From positions 3,581,001 to 3,645,000 of the forward strand of contig JALIRH010000002.1 of the NCBI GenBank assembly GCA_023055505.1: a stretch of DNA of 64,000 nt. The letters run 5' to 3'. The stretch comes from Callipepla californica brunnescens (Eukaryota; Chordata; Aves; Galliformes; Odontophoridae). Both the position numbers and the translations under genes were made by a program. The number at the start of each line of letters is the position of its first letter. Positions within the stretch are counted from its first letter, which is position 1. Under the pieces are notes generated by a model, which was not told where the DNA came from, did no database searches, and saw only the letters and a list, made by a program, of their open reading frames with translations. Positions 23,331 to 36,490 of the stretch are shown here, one piece after another.

Positions 23331-24458
23331 AGAGTTTATTTTACTCTTTTTTACCATATTTTTCCCTGACATACCAGGAGGTCTTATTTTCTACACACTG
23401 TTGCTCTGTGTGTCAATAGCAAAAATAAGAAAATAAATGTCAACATTTTTGCCTCCTTTTCCTCATGTAGAACTTCAGTATAAGCACCTGCCTAACTTGG
23501 GAAATTGAGGGCAACCCAACCATATCTGTTACTTAAATTGGTGATATGGTACCGTTTTGTCACTTTAGCATTCTTTTTTTCTCTCCAAATTTCCAGTTAA
23601 ACCAGCAAATTCACAGATCTTGCCACAGAGTTGGAAAACCTCTTTCAGATCCTGGAGGGGTGACCTTTGCTTTCTCCAAAAGTTGCCTGCCTTGCAGCCA
23701 AGTATGATGCTCCGTTACCCAAGCTTCTTCAGTGCCACGTGCTCTTGTTGCTCGTGGAGGTATAATGAGTGTAAATTTTAACAGAAGCCAATTTAAACTA
23801 TTTATGATTCTATTATAAGTAAAGGAAATGGCATTGCAGGGGAATTTTCTGTTGCGAAAAAGTAAATGTTAATAAAATGAACTATTGTGCAAACTGCTGT
23901 CTATATTCAGTTTGCAAACTGATATCTGTAGTTCTCAGAAAGAAACTGCAAACTTCAGATTTCGTAATGTAGTTGGCAGTTTCAAAAATAGGAGGGCTAC
24001 AAGCAAAGATGGCAGTTTCACTGGGAATTGTCTGGTAAGTGATTGAGGAGAGATTATTTCAGACTTAAACTGACTCTGGTAGGCAGCTCTAATATTAACA
24101 TTTCTTCAGTGGTATTAGTTGTAGGGCCATTTATTGAAGAGATTCAGCTGGACAACAGTATGGAGGAGGAGAATGACCTCTCTCTGAACAAGCAGACATT
24201 CGGTTAGAAGAATTCTCTTTTGTAAGGTGGATCAGGGGGCATCACAGTGATACTAAAGCTACAGGGAATGGAGGGAGAAACTCAGGTAGCTCTTGTAGCT
24301 CAAATGGGAATTGGTGGGTCTGCTGACTCTGAGAAATGCAATAAAAAGGGAGAAATTGGGAAGGAAGAGCTATTGGAAAAGGCAACAAGACTTGTTTCAG
24401 CCTCTGTCTCAATTCTTCTTTCTCATCTGGTTGTTCTGATCAAGGTCTATTTAAACTA

Positions 24459-24489
24459 ATTTCTACTTCCTGCTGTGAGAAGTAGAAAT
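24459..24489. repeat. Perfect 11-bp inverted repeat (hairpin)
   Basis: 'atttctacttc', a 9-base loop, then the exact reverse complement. Too short for a typical pre-miRNA and not followed by a T run. Confidence 0.9.
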
Positions 24490-25023
24490 GTGTTGGTGGT
24501 AATTGTACCAGAAATTCTGCCAGGCTCAGGGTTGTGTCCTGTCTTGCTTCACAGATGCATTTGCAGTTGTGTTCATCTTTACTTTCCCTACCAGCTCTTC
24601 GAACAAATTACATTTTTATGACTACAACATATTCTTGCAAGTTTACAATTTTCTTTAGTAATATTTCATCCATGACAAGGAATTTAAACTGAAGATGCTT
24701 TCAGATAAAGAAACAGATTCTTCTTTCTCCTGTATGCTCATGAGTTGATGTTCAGTCTATTCCTATGTACAAAGAAAACCTTAGTGAAAAATTCAAGTGA
24801 TATCTCTTATCTCAGTTTAATTATCATGGCACATTTTTCTACAGAACCATCCATCCATTGTTCCTGAGTTATATTTTACCCTCAAACACGTCTTCGGTAG
24901 TAGCTAACTTTGTCATTTTTTGTCAAAATATTTGGTGCATAATGCTGAATTTCCCAGGGAGTCATCATGTCTTGCTACTTGCAATACCATGCAGTGCAAC
25001 GCATAGAGAACTGCAGGGATGGT

Positions 25024-25055
25024 TTTATTTTGATGTTGCCCCATTCTGATTTATT
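25024..25055 (-). terminator. Two AATAAA polyadenylation-signal matches
   Basis: Minus-strand AATAAA hexamers at 25050-25055 and 25024-25029, 147-173 bases past the stop of the terminal-exon candidate. The hexamer is common by chance in AT-rich DNA, so this supports the exon but does not prove it. Confidence 0.3.
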
Positions 25056-25201
25056 AGTGGTGATTCTGTAGCTAGTAAAATGTGCTAAACTATTGGAAAC
25101 CATTCTAAAACAGGAAGTATTTCAATGTATGTGCATCTGAGTGGCTGCTTAATGGTACTGACAAATAGCGTGGCTATTTCAGCAGGTTTTCTCTTCAAAA
25201 T

Positions 25202-25383
25202 TCACACAAGGGCATGGATGTATGCTTTGAAATTCAGCTGTGCCAGTGGTGTGTTTAATGGGTTGTAGTGAGTGTTTCCTATCAGAGCGACTCTTGGCTG
25301 TGAGGTGGAGTTGCTGTCATTCCCATACATTTGTGTTTTCCCGTGGTCTTTAGTCACAATTATTGGCCTTTCTTGGCCAGGCA
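25202..25383 (-). CDS. Probable terminal coding exon (unidentified gene)
   Basis: Best exon candidate in the window. The minus strand has a classic acceptor ('gtctgtgttttctttacag') directly before an open frame of about 60 codons. It reads PGQERPIIVTKDHGKTQMYG, then NDSNSTSQPRVALIGNTHYN, and ends LNFKAYIHALV before TGA. Composition is polar and tail-like. NDS/NST are possible N-glycosylation sites if the segment is extracellular, and the NTHYNPL stretch would fit a cytoplasmic tail equally well. AATAAA occurs on the same strand about 147 and 173 bases past the stop, as expected for a last exon. The family is not recognised. A spurious frame with a lucky acceptor remains possible. Confidence 0.42.
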
Positions 25384-26039
25384 CTGTAAAGAAAACACAG
25401 ACTTTTCTAAAAAACAAGCACAACTATGTATTTCATTAAAAAAGCCTGACTACTAGAGTATGAAACACCTTCATATTCTTTGACAATGTCTGCAAAAGTA
25501 GTTTGAAGATTTTTTTTTTGGTTTAGAAGTTTCCCAAAAATTTGTTAGGTCAGTACTGTAATGTATTGGCTAGCTTCCTTATTCCTAGATTTATATAGTA
25601 GGTTTTTGATATCAGTTACAGGTCCTCTGCTTCTAATTACATCCTGACACCATTGTCTTCATACAGTAGAACAGATTTACCCTCATTGCCTCGCATCAGA
25701 CACTTAGAGAATTGGGATTTTTATGGTACATGCTAAGCTGTGCAACCACAGGAATGGAAATAATGAGGAAAAGTAAAAGAAAAAGAGAACAAAAGAAAAA
25801 CGTCTGCTTTTTGACTTGTGCTTTTAAACTGAAGCCATAGTTATGTGACCTCTGGAATGGGATTTCCAGAAATTGCTATTAATGTTCAGGATCTCTGAGT
25901 AGAACTTTCCTGCAGGATTGGGAACAGAAGCTGAGATACCTGTCCATCTGAATTCCAAGAAATCATCAGGGTGAAAGGAAGTTTTTCAGAACTAGACTTT
26001 AAAGTGCACGGGTTGTTAACACTAAGTATATTGTACTGA
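25384..26039. other. AT-rich single-copy DNA
   Basis: Would be intron if the exon candidate ending at 25383 is real. No other signal recognised. Confidence 0.45.
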
Positions 26040-26180
26040 AAGAAGCTGCCCAGTGATGTTGTGAAGTCTACTCCTCTGCAGATACTCAAAATATGTGTGG
26101 ATGTTTTCATGTGCAACCTACTGTATGGAACCTGTGTTAGAAGTGGGGTGGAGTAGGTGATCTTCAGAGAGTAGTAGTAA
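26040..26180 (+). mobile_element. CR1 LINE, 3' end fragment
   Basis: Sense CR1 covering the end of ORF2 and the start of the tail: 'gaagctgcccagtgatgttg', 'tgaagtctactcctctgcag', 'gtgcaacctactgtatggaa' and 'gtaggtgatcttcagaga'. The terminal repeat has decayed away. Confidence 0.85.
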
Positions 26181-28039
26181 AAACAAAGGTCCTACGAAGT
26201 CAAAGGATGGGCTCAGTTCATTGTGTTTACTGCATGCATTATGCTGGTTTTAAGAGGCATCACATCAAGCAAAGGTTTCCCAAAGCAAATACCAAAGCAT
26301 ACCTGTTCATAAAATATAAATAGATTGTAAATGTGTTTTTTGTACTCATCCCCTTGAATGTTCCGTTATATTATAAAAGTTCATCCATTTTTTATTATTT
26401 ATACCTTAAATTTGTCAGTGTATTCGTTCCTAGGAAATGTATAGCCGTGAAAGATGAAAAAGAAAAAAAACTTTTATTCTGAAGTTCAATTGCTGATGGC
26501 AAATAGAAGCAGATGTTTTATGCATTAATAATGGAACTAGTTTTTATTCACCTGTTATAGACCATGCTTCTCCCTACCAGTGTATGTTCCCAGGATTTTG
26601 CTAGCAAAAGAGAACAAGTAGTTTAGGAGCTGATTAAGCGGAGAGATCTGGAGGCACAAAGTAGGTGGTTCTGATGTACATTAATTCAGTCTTTCATAAG
26701 CTACGTGTCAGTTCCTCCAGCTCAAGGCTTTTTGACTTATCCAGGCCTATTTTTGACTATTTTATTGATGGACTTACCTTTCTCATTTAAGAATGAGTTT
26801 TCAGAAGACCTGGAAGTCCCTTGGCTGTAATTTCAACTCATTTTCGTTGATACGAATTTGTATCAGTATTTTTAGTTTGGGTGAGTTTTAAGTGGCGGTC
26901 TGTAATAGTCTGATACTGCTGGTGAATGCTTCCCATGGTGATAAATTCTTCCAGGAAAACAGAGGTTCTGCAGATTTTTCAGATCATTTGATTCATTTCA
27001 ACTCTTTGAAGTCATTAGGCTGGATCAGCTGATTTGTGTAGGCAAAGGAGGGGCTAAATATAACAGTCTAGAATGAGTATTGTGTGATGCCTAATAGGTT
27101 GTAACATACCCTCATAGTCTCATTTGGAGTAATCCCTCAGCAATTTGCAGGATGCTGAACCAGTGACTTGAAGCTTTCATTTATTGGTAGGAGTGCTTAA
27201 TCAGCCATTGTTACTTTGAAAGTTGACATTAGCAGCGCAAATTCTCCTTGGGGAAAAAAAAAAAAGGAAAATGGAAAATGTTGAACTGAGAATTTCATAA
27301 GGTGGAAAAAGAGTTTGGGACTTGGAAACATGAAATATAACTGGGTACTGTAGATGGCTACTTTGTGTTTAGGGCACATGAGAATATTACCATTAGCCTA
27401 CTGTAGGATGCTGAAGAAAGAAATCTCCGGTCTGCAAATGGTATTTGATACAGAAAGGTCAGCATCAATCACAGTGGAGGGGAAACAATCAATAGAAAGT
27501 TCTTTAAGTTGTCTTTCCAGATTCAAACAGAGTAGTGGCAAATGTGATTTCACTCTGAAGCTCTGCTTTCAGAAAAAATGTGCCCGCTTCTTGTAGGCTG
27601 CTGTTATAGTGAGCAGTTGTAGCATTTTCCTTAAGGCTGCTTTAAACGTGTCCTGCTCACATTCCTTTAGTAAAATAGGAAAATAAATTTGTTTTGAGCT
27701 GTTTATCATAGTTCATAGCAATATAGGTCTAAATAAAGGGTTTTTTAACATGATGAAATGACAAATGAAATGCAAATTAGATCTTTTCCAAAATTAAAGT
27801 GGAAAAGAGATAATTGCAGTAAAACACATTGATAATAAATACTTTTAAAAAAGGAACCCCTGAATGAGTGTACAAGATGTGCCATTGATAACTAACAGAA
27901 GGTGTCTAGTTAGTGCTAATTTCTGCACAGGAGGAGATGGCTGGCAGACAGCCAGCAGAGGAGAAGTTTCAAGTCTAGGTTTTCTGTTGGTTATAAAGAG
28001 GGAGCTTCCATAGAGATGTACTCAATGGGTTACTGTGGC
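26181..28039. other. AT-rich single-copy DNA
   Basis: Nothing recognised. The segment at 27735-27845 contains an octamer ATGCAAAT motif in complex AT-rich sequence. Confidence 0.45.
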
Positions 28040-28200
28040 AGAATCACAGAATGGTTGAGTTTGGAAGGGGCCGCTTGGTATCATCTGGTCCAACTCTCTG
28101 CTCTAAGCAGGGTCATGTTACCCAGGATCACATCCAGGTGGCTTTTGATTACCTTCAGAAAGGGGACTCCACAACTCCTTCTCTGTTTCAGTTGGGTATT
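28040..28200 (-). mobile_element. CR1 LINE, 3' end fragment
   Basis: Antisense CR1: 'agaatcacagaatggttgag', 'ctaagcagggtcatgttacc', 'ccaggtggcttttgattacc' and 'ggggactccacaactccttc'. About 160 bp, with an intact 3' end and truncated 5' end. Confidence 0.92.
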
Positions 28201-28960
28201 TCAGATCTGAACCAGCTCTGACATGTCCCACTTCAGCTTCATGTACATTAGGAAACAGAGCCAAAACCCCCAGCACCTTTTATTCGCAGTTATGTGGAGT
28301 TGCATTTGCTTTACCCTAGAGTATGAAGCCTGTCTGCTCTGCATAAATAATACTGAGATGTACTCTCTGGCCCATGTCTTACCATCACATGGGAGCAGAA
28401 TGCTGATTTGCATGATTTAAAGAAGAATTGTAGATGTTTAGCTGCAGTAAGCCTGCTGGTCCACACGGGAAGAGGTCCAGCGCTCCTGGGTACTCTGATG
28501 AGCAAACCTCTCATAATATTGTGAGCTAAGCTGAAAGTTGTATATAAAATATGGTCCTGAAAGTGTTTTTTTGTTTGTTTGTTTTGTTTTTTTTAATTAT
28601 TGAAAACCGCTTAACTTGCCAAGCACACAGTATATATTTTAGTGAACTTTTATAGATGTGCATAAACGAAATTTGTTGGCCAGTTTTTCCCTCTTGGGTT
28701 CATCATTCAGTATTACTCACATACATTGACTGCTCTAATATTGATCTGATAGATGTTCTCTCCTTGTATTGCTTGAATGCAAGGGGAGAAGAATAGAGAA
28801 GACATGGGGATGCTTTTTCCCTGCCTTTTTCCTCTTGTTATTTCTAACAGCATTGTTTGGAGTTGTAGTCAGAAGATGACTTTTTTCTTCTTCCCTGTAG
28901 CTTAGGGGGAAAATTGGTGCAGTCCCTCTGCTGTTTATTATTCATTTTTGAAGAATCCTT
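28201..28960. other. Single-copy DNA with a T-rich tract
   Basis: Contains a (GTTT)n/T tract at 28564-28595. No gene recognised. Confidence 0.5.
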
Positions 28961-30105
28961 TCATAGAATCATTGAATGGCTTAGGTTGGAGGGGACCTTA
29001 AAGCCCATCAAGTTCCAGTCCACCTGCCTTGGGCAAGGTTGCTATACTCATCAGATCAGGGTCTCATCCAGCCTGGCCTTGAACACCTCCAGGGATGGGG
29101 CATCCACAGCCCTATTGGGCAACCTGTTCTAGCGCCTCATTGCTCTCTGATCAAAGCAGTTCTTCCTAACATCTAACCTAAATCTCCTCTCTTTTAGTTT
29201 AAAGCCATTCCCCCTTGTCCTATCACTATCAGACTATGTAAAAAGTTGCTTCCCCTCCTGCATGTAAGTTTCCTTCAAGTACTGGAAAGCCACATTGAGG
29301 TCTTCCAGAGCCTTCTCCTGTCGTGGCTTTATTTTATCACTAATCAAGCCCAATTCCCTCAGCCTTTCTTCATAGAGATACTACAGTGCTTTCATCATCT
29401 CCATGGCCCTCCTCTGAATCCACTCACACAGCTTGAGATCATAGAGTCATAGAATCATAGGGGTTGGAAAGGACCTCAAGAGATCATCGAGTCCAGCCCC
29501 CCTGCCCTGTCCCTCCTGTGCTGGGAACTCCAGGCTTTAACACAGTAATCCAGATGGGACCTATTGAGGGCAGAGTAGATTGGGACAGTGCCCTCCTACT
29601 CCCTGCTGGCCACTTTTCTTTTGATGCAACTGTTGGCTTGCTGGGCTGCAAGAGCACTCTGCTGGCATGTGTTCAGCTTTTCATCCATCAGAATCCTTAA
29701 GTCCTTCTTCACAGTGCTGCTCTCAATGGATCCTTCTCCCAGTCCATACTCATATCTGGGGTTGTCTTGACCCAAATGCAACACCTTGCACTTGGCCTTG
29801 TTGAACGTCAATAGATTCTCATGTGCTCAGTTTTCAAGCATGTCCAGGTCCTTCTGGGTGGCATCAACTCCATCATTCCCTTTGACATGTCAACTGTACC
29901 ACTCAGCTTGGTGTCGTCCACAGACTTGCTGGGAGTGCACTCAATCCCACTATCCTTGTTGCCTACAAAGATGTTAAATAATCATAGTCTCAGTACCAGT
30001 CCCTAAGGAATGCCACTTGTCACCGATCTCTATTTGAACATTGATCCATTGACCACAACTCCTTGGGTGTGACCATCCAGCCAATTCCTTATCCAGTGAA
30101 CTTTA
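28961..30105 (-). mobile_element. CR1 LINE, long copy with ORF2 C-terminal remnants
   Basis: Antisense CR1 with its 3' end at 28961 ('tcatagaatcattgaatggc'). Order is collinear with CR1 up to 'accatccagccaattcctta' near 30090, where it is truncated. The minus-strand frame at 29596-29811 reads typical ORF2 C-terminal words (FNKAKCKVLHLGQDNPRY, KDLRILMDEKLN, ALAAQQAN). The copy is split by a younger CR1 at 29438-29512. Many stops and indels make it inactive. Confidence 0.95.
29438..29512 (-). mobile_element. CR1 tail nested in a CR1 of the same orientation
   Basis: A fresh 3' end ('atcatagagtcatagaatca', 'ggggttggaaaggacctcaa', 'gatcatcgagtccagccccc') interrupts the host CR1 between 'ccactcacacagctt' and 'cctgtgctgggaactcc', which are adjacent in intact CR1. 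It is closer to a consensus-like tail than the host, so it is younger. Confidence 0.9.
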
Positions 30106-31183
30106 TGCTTTTAAACATGTGGGATATTGTTTATTTTCTTTGGATTTGCATTCTTTCATCACAAACATGTTATGTAAAATACAACTGCTCATCAGTAAAG
30201 TTCTTCTGGTCACTCACCCCAGTGAGATCTCACAGTCATGTATGAGAATCACATTGCTGTCACAGGTTGTCCTGAGCAAATACTGAGCGAATTTAATTCT
30301 TTGCATTCTTGTAAATCCAAGGGAAGATTCTTGTTATGGCTTTTATGTTCTTGCAGCACGTAAAACTAATGTTCCTTCTACTTTGCTGCAATTTTAGGTT
30401 TGGGTAAAGGGAATTATTGGGAATAGAAAGAAAGAAAGCTAAAGATGTGTCATTATGATTGACCTCAGAAGATCTTTATCCACAGATTTCAGGTTTCACT
30501 GATGGAGTTTTAACTTACGAGATTCCAGACAGTATGTTTGGTGTTTTTTTGTGACTACAATGAAATGTACTGATCTTCTGGCATTGTACCTGAATTGTTG
30601 TGGATGTTGCCAGTTGCAGGAAGAAGTTGTTAAGAAAATTGCTACTTTGCTCTCAAGCACTCTGGGCTAAATATGTGAAAAAACAAAACTGTATGCCAGT
30701 GCAGTGGCATACAAAAAACAGTATGCCTGTGCAGTGGGAAGCACGGTGCATTTCAAGAATACCCAGCAGCTGTCCTGATGCATGTTTCTCTTCAGTTAAG
30801 GTAGCTGTATTTTCTTATTATTGTTTATTTAGAAAGCATAAATCTTTATCTTTTTTATATTGTTCTTTGCTCAGATACAGTGTATTGTATTCTTTCTTTA
30901 TGACAGCTAATACCAACTTTGGCTTTCGTGAGGGTACATAATTGGAAAAGTAGGCTGTTAATTGTACACTCAGCAGGTTTGATCTACAGGCATTGGCAGA
31001 CTGGAAACATTGACTCACAAGAATACCGATGTTCCTACAGAGTCATTTATTACCATCTTTTAAAGAGAGATTCATCTTACAGAGTCGTAATGCACTGCAC
31101 ATTGCAGATGTAAACCTGAAGTCCAACTGCTCAAATTTTTAAGTGGTCAGCAACTTGTTTCCTGTGATTGAGATAATAAAGAA
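30106..31183. other. Single-copy DNA with a small tandem duplication
   Basis: No gene recognised. A 26-bp near-duplicate lies at 30686-30740. Confidence 0.5.
30686..30740. repeat. Imperfect 26-bp duplication, 29-bp period
   Basis: Two copies of an 'aaaac.gtatgcc.gtgcagt' unit at 30686 and 30715, differing at a few bases. Confidence 0.88.
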
Positions 31184-31472
31184 TATCATAGAATCATAGA
31201 ATAGCTTGGGTTTGAATAGACCTCAAGGACCATCAGGTTCTAACCCCACTGCCTGCAGATTGAGTACAAGACAAGATTGCCCAGGGCTCTGTCCTGGTCT
31301 GGAACACCTCCAGAGATGAAGCATCCACAGCCTTTTTGATCAGCCTGTGCCAGCACCTCAACACTCTCTCTGTGAAGAACTTCCCCCGACATGTAATCTT
31401 AACCTTCCCTCCTTGAACTTAAAACCATTCCCCCTTGTCCTGTCACTATCTACCTGAGTAAAAATTTGATTG
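31184..31472 (-). mobile_element. CR1 LINE, 3' end fragment
   Basis: Antisense CR1: 'tcatagaatcatagaatagc', 'ggaacacctccagagatgaa', 'catccacagcctttttgatc', 'ccattcccccttgtcctgtc' and 'actatctacctgagtaaaaa'. It covers the tail and the last ORF2 codons. The 5' end is truncated near 31472. Confidence 0.94.
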
Positions 31473-34400
31473 TACCATTATGTGTATACTATGATGTGTA
31501 CCATTTGTCTGCTCTTCAGAACAGCCAGTTTTCTAAGTGGAACTGCTGCTTGGCACTTCTAGTGATTGCATGCTGCACATCAGACCGATAGCAAACGGAT
31601 AATAATGCAAGTGCTGATATATTGGTGTATCCACGTCATCTCTTGGAACTGTTATATGGTTATCCTGAGGATACCAGTGCTCTAAAGTGAAGGGATAAGG
31701 ACTGATGAGCAGGACGCAGGCAAAAAGAAAAACCAATCTGATTTTTCATGAAAAAGTGACAAGCTTTATAGAGAGAGAATAATCAGTAGGTGGCATTTTT
31801 GGTGTGTTTCATAAGGTATTGGTCTTTCCTTCTTATGGTACTACAGACTGAATAAACATGGTTTAAATCATTCTGCTGTATGGTGAATGCATAACTCAGT
31901 GGACAAATGTTTTCAGAGAATAGTTATGAGTGGTTTGTTGTCAAACTGGGAGAATATGTCGAATGAAGCTCAGCCTTTTCCTCATTAGTCTTTATTACCA
32001 ACCCAGATGGTGGACTAGAAGGCATTCTTATTAAATTCACAGATGCAAAGAAGCTGGGAGAGATGGCAACTGTATCAGAATGCAGAATTAAAATTCAGAA
32101 TTACTTAACTAAAAAAGTAAGAACAGGCAGTACTTTGTTAATTGTCTGGTATGCCTTTCCAATAGGGTATAAGCTCATTATAGAGAATTCGAAGTGCAGT
32201 CGTGGTTGTGAAATCTACACAGCATGATCTGAGGGAATAATGGGAGAATTGGGGTTACCCTGAGAGAGGACCAGTAAGTACATAACAACAGATCTCTCTT
32301 ATGTCTGCTGTAAAAGAGATGGAAAGGAGTAAGATTATTTCTGTTTCTGGTTAGAAATAATGTTGAAGTAAAGTTTCAGTAAAAGGGATTTCTACAAAGT
32401 ATTTGAAATAGTAGTAAGTTTTTTTTTACAAAATAGGGGAAGAGATTGTCTTGGGAGGCCATAGTGGTTCTGCCATAGAAGCCTTGGAGTCCCAGCTAGG
32501 CAGAAGTGTCTCGGGAATGATTAGGTGGAACAGGAGCCTCCTGAGGGAAGAGGAGATGGAGCAGATGACTTCTTCAGGATCAAGATCTTGTAATTTTCAT
32601 GACAGTCTTGCAAGGTTGCCATATGCAGTACACCAGAAATTTATGTGATCACCCATCCTCACCATTTTAATTGGTAGGTGTGTGTTCAGGCATATAAACT
32701 TGTCAAGCTGTGTCCTCCATTTTTGATGAGTGAATAAATTAGATCTTTTATTTTTACATTTATGAGACTATAAAGGCTTTCCTCGCGTATCAAAACAGAA
32801 ACTTAAGCGTTTACTAATGGCTTGTAGGAAGCCAATGAAGCTTGAATTCAGTTCTTTTCATTTTGACAACTGTTATTGATATGAAGAGTAATGAAAACAG
32901 CTTGTCTGTTCTTAGGCTTTTAGCTATTTGGTATGCTGTTTCCAGCCTTTAATTTACAAGGATGAAATAATTGACCCTGTATCCTTTTACAGGACTGCCT
33001 GGGAATTAAGGACTGCAGTCATGTTTTATTTAATGAGTAGCACTGTGCCATTGAGAATAAATAGACTTGCGTCTTCAGTAAACACAGAGGACGGTCTGGT
33101 TCAACATCCTCCTGGAAAACGTGCTTCTTGACAGACTTGTGATTCCACAAAAGCTGTCTGAAAAAACCTTGTGGATGATAAGCAGTGATAAATTCAAAGG
33201 AAACGAAGCAGAAAATATACATTAATATCACTATTGCTGTTTAAGTAAGCATTGCAGAGGTCCTTGCAAGGTACGCATCCACGGCATCACAGCAAGTCAC
33301 TGATTGTTGTTGAAGTTAACCATGGATCTATCAAAGTATCGAAATGTGGCTGCGTGTGAGTTGAATCACAGCTCAGTTTTGCTGAGGTTTGCAGTAGTGA
33401 AGAATGAGATTTGGAGGATTCGAGAAATCAAAAGTCACTTCTTGCTAGCAGTAGATTGGCACCTTCCCTCCTCTGTACATTTTGAGCTGTGCCCCATCCT
33501 CCTGCTCCGATGCACATATTATATTTGGGTATATCTAATCAGAATTTGTATGTAGTTATTTTAAATTATTAGTATAGAGAACTATGCAAAGAGGGCATTT
33601 TTTTGGATGAGAAAGGTTTTTGACAACTATCAGCAAAAAGTATTGCTAAATTTGCTACCTAGAAAGCCTAGCTTAGTCACTTGGCAAGGAGTAATCTTAC
33701 ATAGCTTAAAAGCCTGAAGATTTAGACTCGAAGTGCTTTTTGCTGTTCCATTGCACAAGCATTGTCATAGAACTCTCTTTTGTATTGGATTGACGTGGAC
33801 TATGCCATGTTTGCTATTATTTTCCCTAGAAGAGCTGACTTTCCTGTTTCAACAGACAAAGCTGTACAGGCAAACATGCTGGTAGTCATCTACTGAAGCT
33901 TCTTTTCCCATCTACTTCCCATGCATCCATTCCTCCTCTTGCTTCAAGACAGCCTGGTCCCTGAAATCCTTGCATAGTGTTGCGCACAGATTTATTGTTG
34001 AAAGTATATTATTAGTACAGTGCCTAACACAGAGCCTCTGGGTGGCACCACGACATGAATAATGATAATCATAATGAGCCGAGTCAGCCATTAAATCACT
34101 TCACCTTCAAATCTTGGCTATGTGTGGAAGCCTTTTTTTTTATTTCTAGAGCTGACTTCTTCCAAATCTAAAATTCATTACTCTGTGCATTTTTCATCTC
34201 CACAGACACACTGCTGCTCACTGAAAATTGGGCCACAAAAAGAAACCGAAAAAGCTTTAATTAAAAAGCAAATAGCATTTTCCAGCAGGGAAAAGAAGAT
34301 GTGAGATCTCCCCCAGGCTTTTCTTACTAAAAAAAGATTCTTCTATTTTTGTTTCACTTTTCCTTTTAAAATCCACCACCTACCTTATTTATTCATCCCC

Positions 34401-36490
34401 ACTTGGAGTTTACTGATCCAGTTGTAAGAGAGGTATTCAAAATTAGCAGCTGTGCTATGACAGCCTTGAGGGGTATATGGCTTTCTTCTGTAAAAAAGAA
34501 ATTGCAGCTGCTGCACATTACTGATACAGTATCTCAGCCAAGAGACTAAAGCTCTAATAGTGTCAGTACCTTTTTTTTTTCCCAATATTTAATTGCCCTG
34601 TGTTTAAAGACAGAATACATTTTTCAGTAAGTAGAACAGGTGCGACATGATATTTTGTTCTTTGTTTCTGAACAGTCCAGGTTGACTGGAGAAGACAAAG
34701 CGAATGGCAGTAGTTATTGTCCAATTTTCATTTCCACGACAGCATTGCACGTGGAATGATTGCACTATTGAGGTTTTGGGAGACAATAAATGTAGCGTGC
34801 ACATTTTTTTACAATATTACATGATCTTTGAATAAATAGTGCACTTACCACATTTCCAAATTTTGCCTGTTGGGTGAGTGGTGGTAGAACTTCTCTGAAA
34901 GCTTCTCCGTGCAATTTATTCTTCCGTATTCAAGATCAGAGTGATAAAAACCCTTTATTAGCTGTCTGATGACCACTTAGAAATCATCTGTTCTGTTAGA
35001 TTTCACTGTAATTGGCATATTTATTGGCAGTCTTAAGAAAATGAGTTGGTTAGGTGGGCCCTAGGAGCCAATTACACCTTCTTGACTACTGAATATTTGA
35101 ACCCGTGGGAAATACCAGCAGCAGCTGTGGTGAAAAGGAACTTTACCCACCATTCTTCATATCAGTAAAATAACAAGATTTATTTCATTAAAATAAAACC
35201 ATGGTGTATTCCTAAGTGCTTCCTCAGCCACTGGATGATTCCATGCACAGGAATGTGTCTTCCGTCCCATGGTGTGGCCTGATCTTCCCAGAGATTAAAT
35301 CTTGGTTTTGTTTTAGTAAGATTTGGATTTTTGGTTGAATGTTAACAAGGATTTTGCCTTTGATGTCGTATGTTGAGGTGGTAGTGACATCAGCTTGTGC
35401 AGTGAATGGTGTCTCTTGGATCTAGGGAACAAGATGTCTTGAGTATATCTTGTTAATTGACATCTAAAATTATTGAAGGTTACAGAAATATTCTGAAACT
35501 TGCTTATTCTTACAGTGTTGGAGTTGCCGTGAGCTATACAGACAATATCACATACTTCTCTGAGATTACAGATTATGAAATTCAGAAGTGACACATAAAT
35601 GTTGACTCTAAAATGGCTACAAGCTGTGGCTTGATTGTTCCAAAAACTGAAGTGCTTTTCAAATAATGTTTGGGATTTCTGAGATTTTTTTCATTAATAG
35701 ACACAACCTGGAGCCTGTGGCCTATAGGTGACCTCTCCCATCTGTGTGAGTGTTTAAAGTTGCTCTGTGTGAGTCTCTCCTACCTCATGGCTCTTCTTCA
35801 TCCTCCTAACTAAGAGCTGATTAAATCCTAATGCTAACTCAGGAGATGCAGCATGATAAAAATGCAGCTGGAAGTGATTCGACAGCCTATTTATTTTACC
35901 TTTAATATTTTTTAACTTCATTACTTACGACAGTCATATGAAAGCGACCTTCTCCTTTTTGCTCAAGGTGTATATATTAGGTTGTCATCCTTCAGAGCAG
36001 TCTTAACATAGCTGGCTAGCTTTGTATTTGAGAGCATATAAAACCATTCCAGTTTGTAACTGTTTTTAAACTTCTGCCATTGGAAATATGCATAAAACTT
36101 TTAAGATTTGTGGTTTAAAGTCTTTCTCTAGTATAAAGTATTTTGAGGTCATCAATTTTCTTATAGACTACTAGGTACCTGCTAACTCCTGAATGCCTCT
36201 TGTCTGGAGTTCCCAAGTGCCTCCTCAACTAGCACTTTAGTACGTGGTTGTTAGTGGTTGCAATTAAATTTGCGTCGTGATTGATCTTATTAAACAGTGC
36301 TGATAAACAGAGAAAGTCTGAAGTAGTGGAATGAACAGTATTGACTCCAGTGATATTTCAGGTTGGAAACTGTATGCAGAATTGTTGTAGTATGGGAAAA
36401 TACAAATTTCCAAAAGTCATTTTTCTTTACCATGTTGTAAATTTATTGATCCTGTTATACCATGTAAATTTGCTGGTACAAATTTCAACC
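31473..36490. other. Long single-copy stretch without recognised gene
   Basis: No CR1 was seen over about 5 kb, unusual for this window. A complex block at about 32740-32900 contains CpGs ('cctcgcgtatc'). A minus-strand frame at 35313-35594 has a possible microexon (35524-35569 region) with a weak acceptor. None is strong enough to call. Confidence 0.45.

Larger units (their letters stand above)
23331..25201. other. Single-copy DNA with a perfect short hairpin
   Basis: No gene recognised upstream of the exon candidate at 25.2 kb. A plus-strand frame at 24247-24459 (70 codons) has no splice support. An 11-bp perfect inverted repeat lies at 24459-24489. Two AATAAA signals for the minus strand lie at 25050-25055 and 25024-25029. 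Confidence 0.5.
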
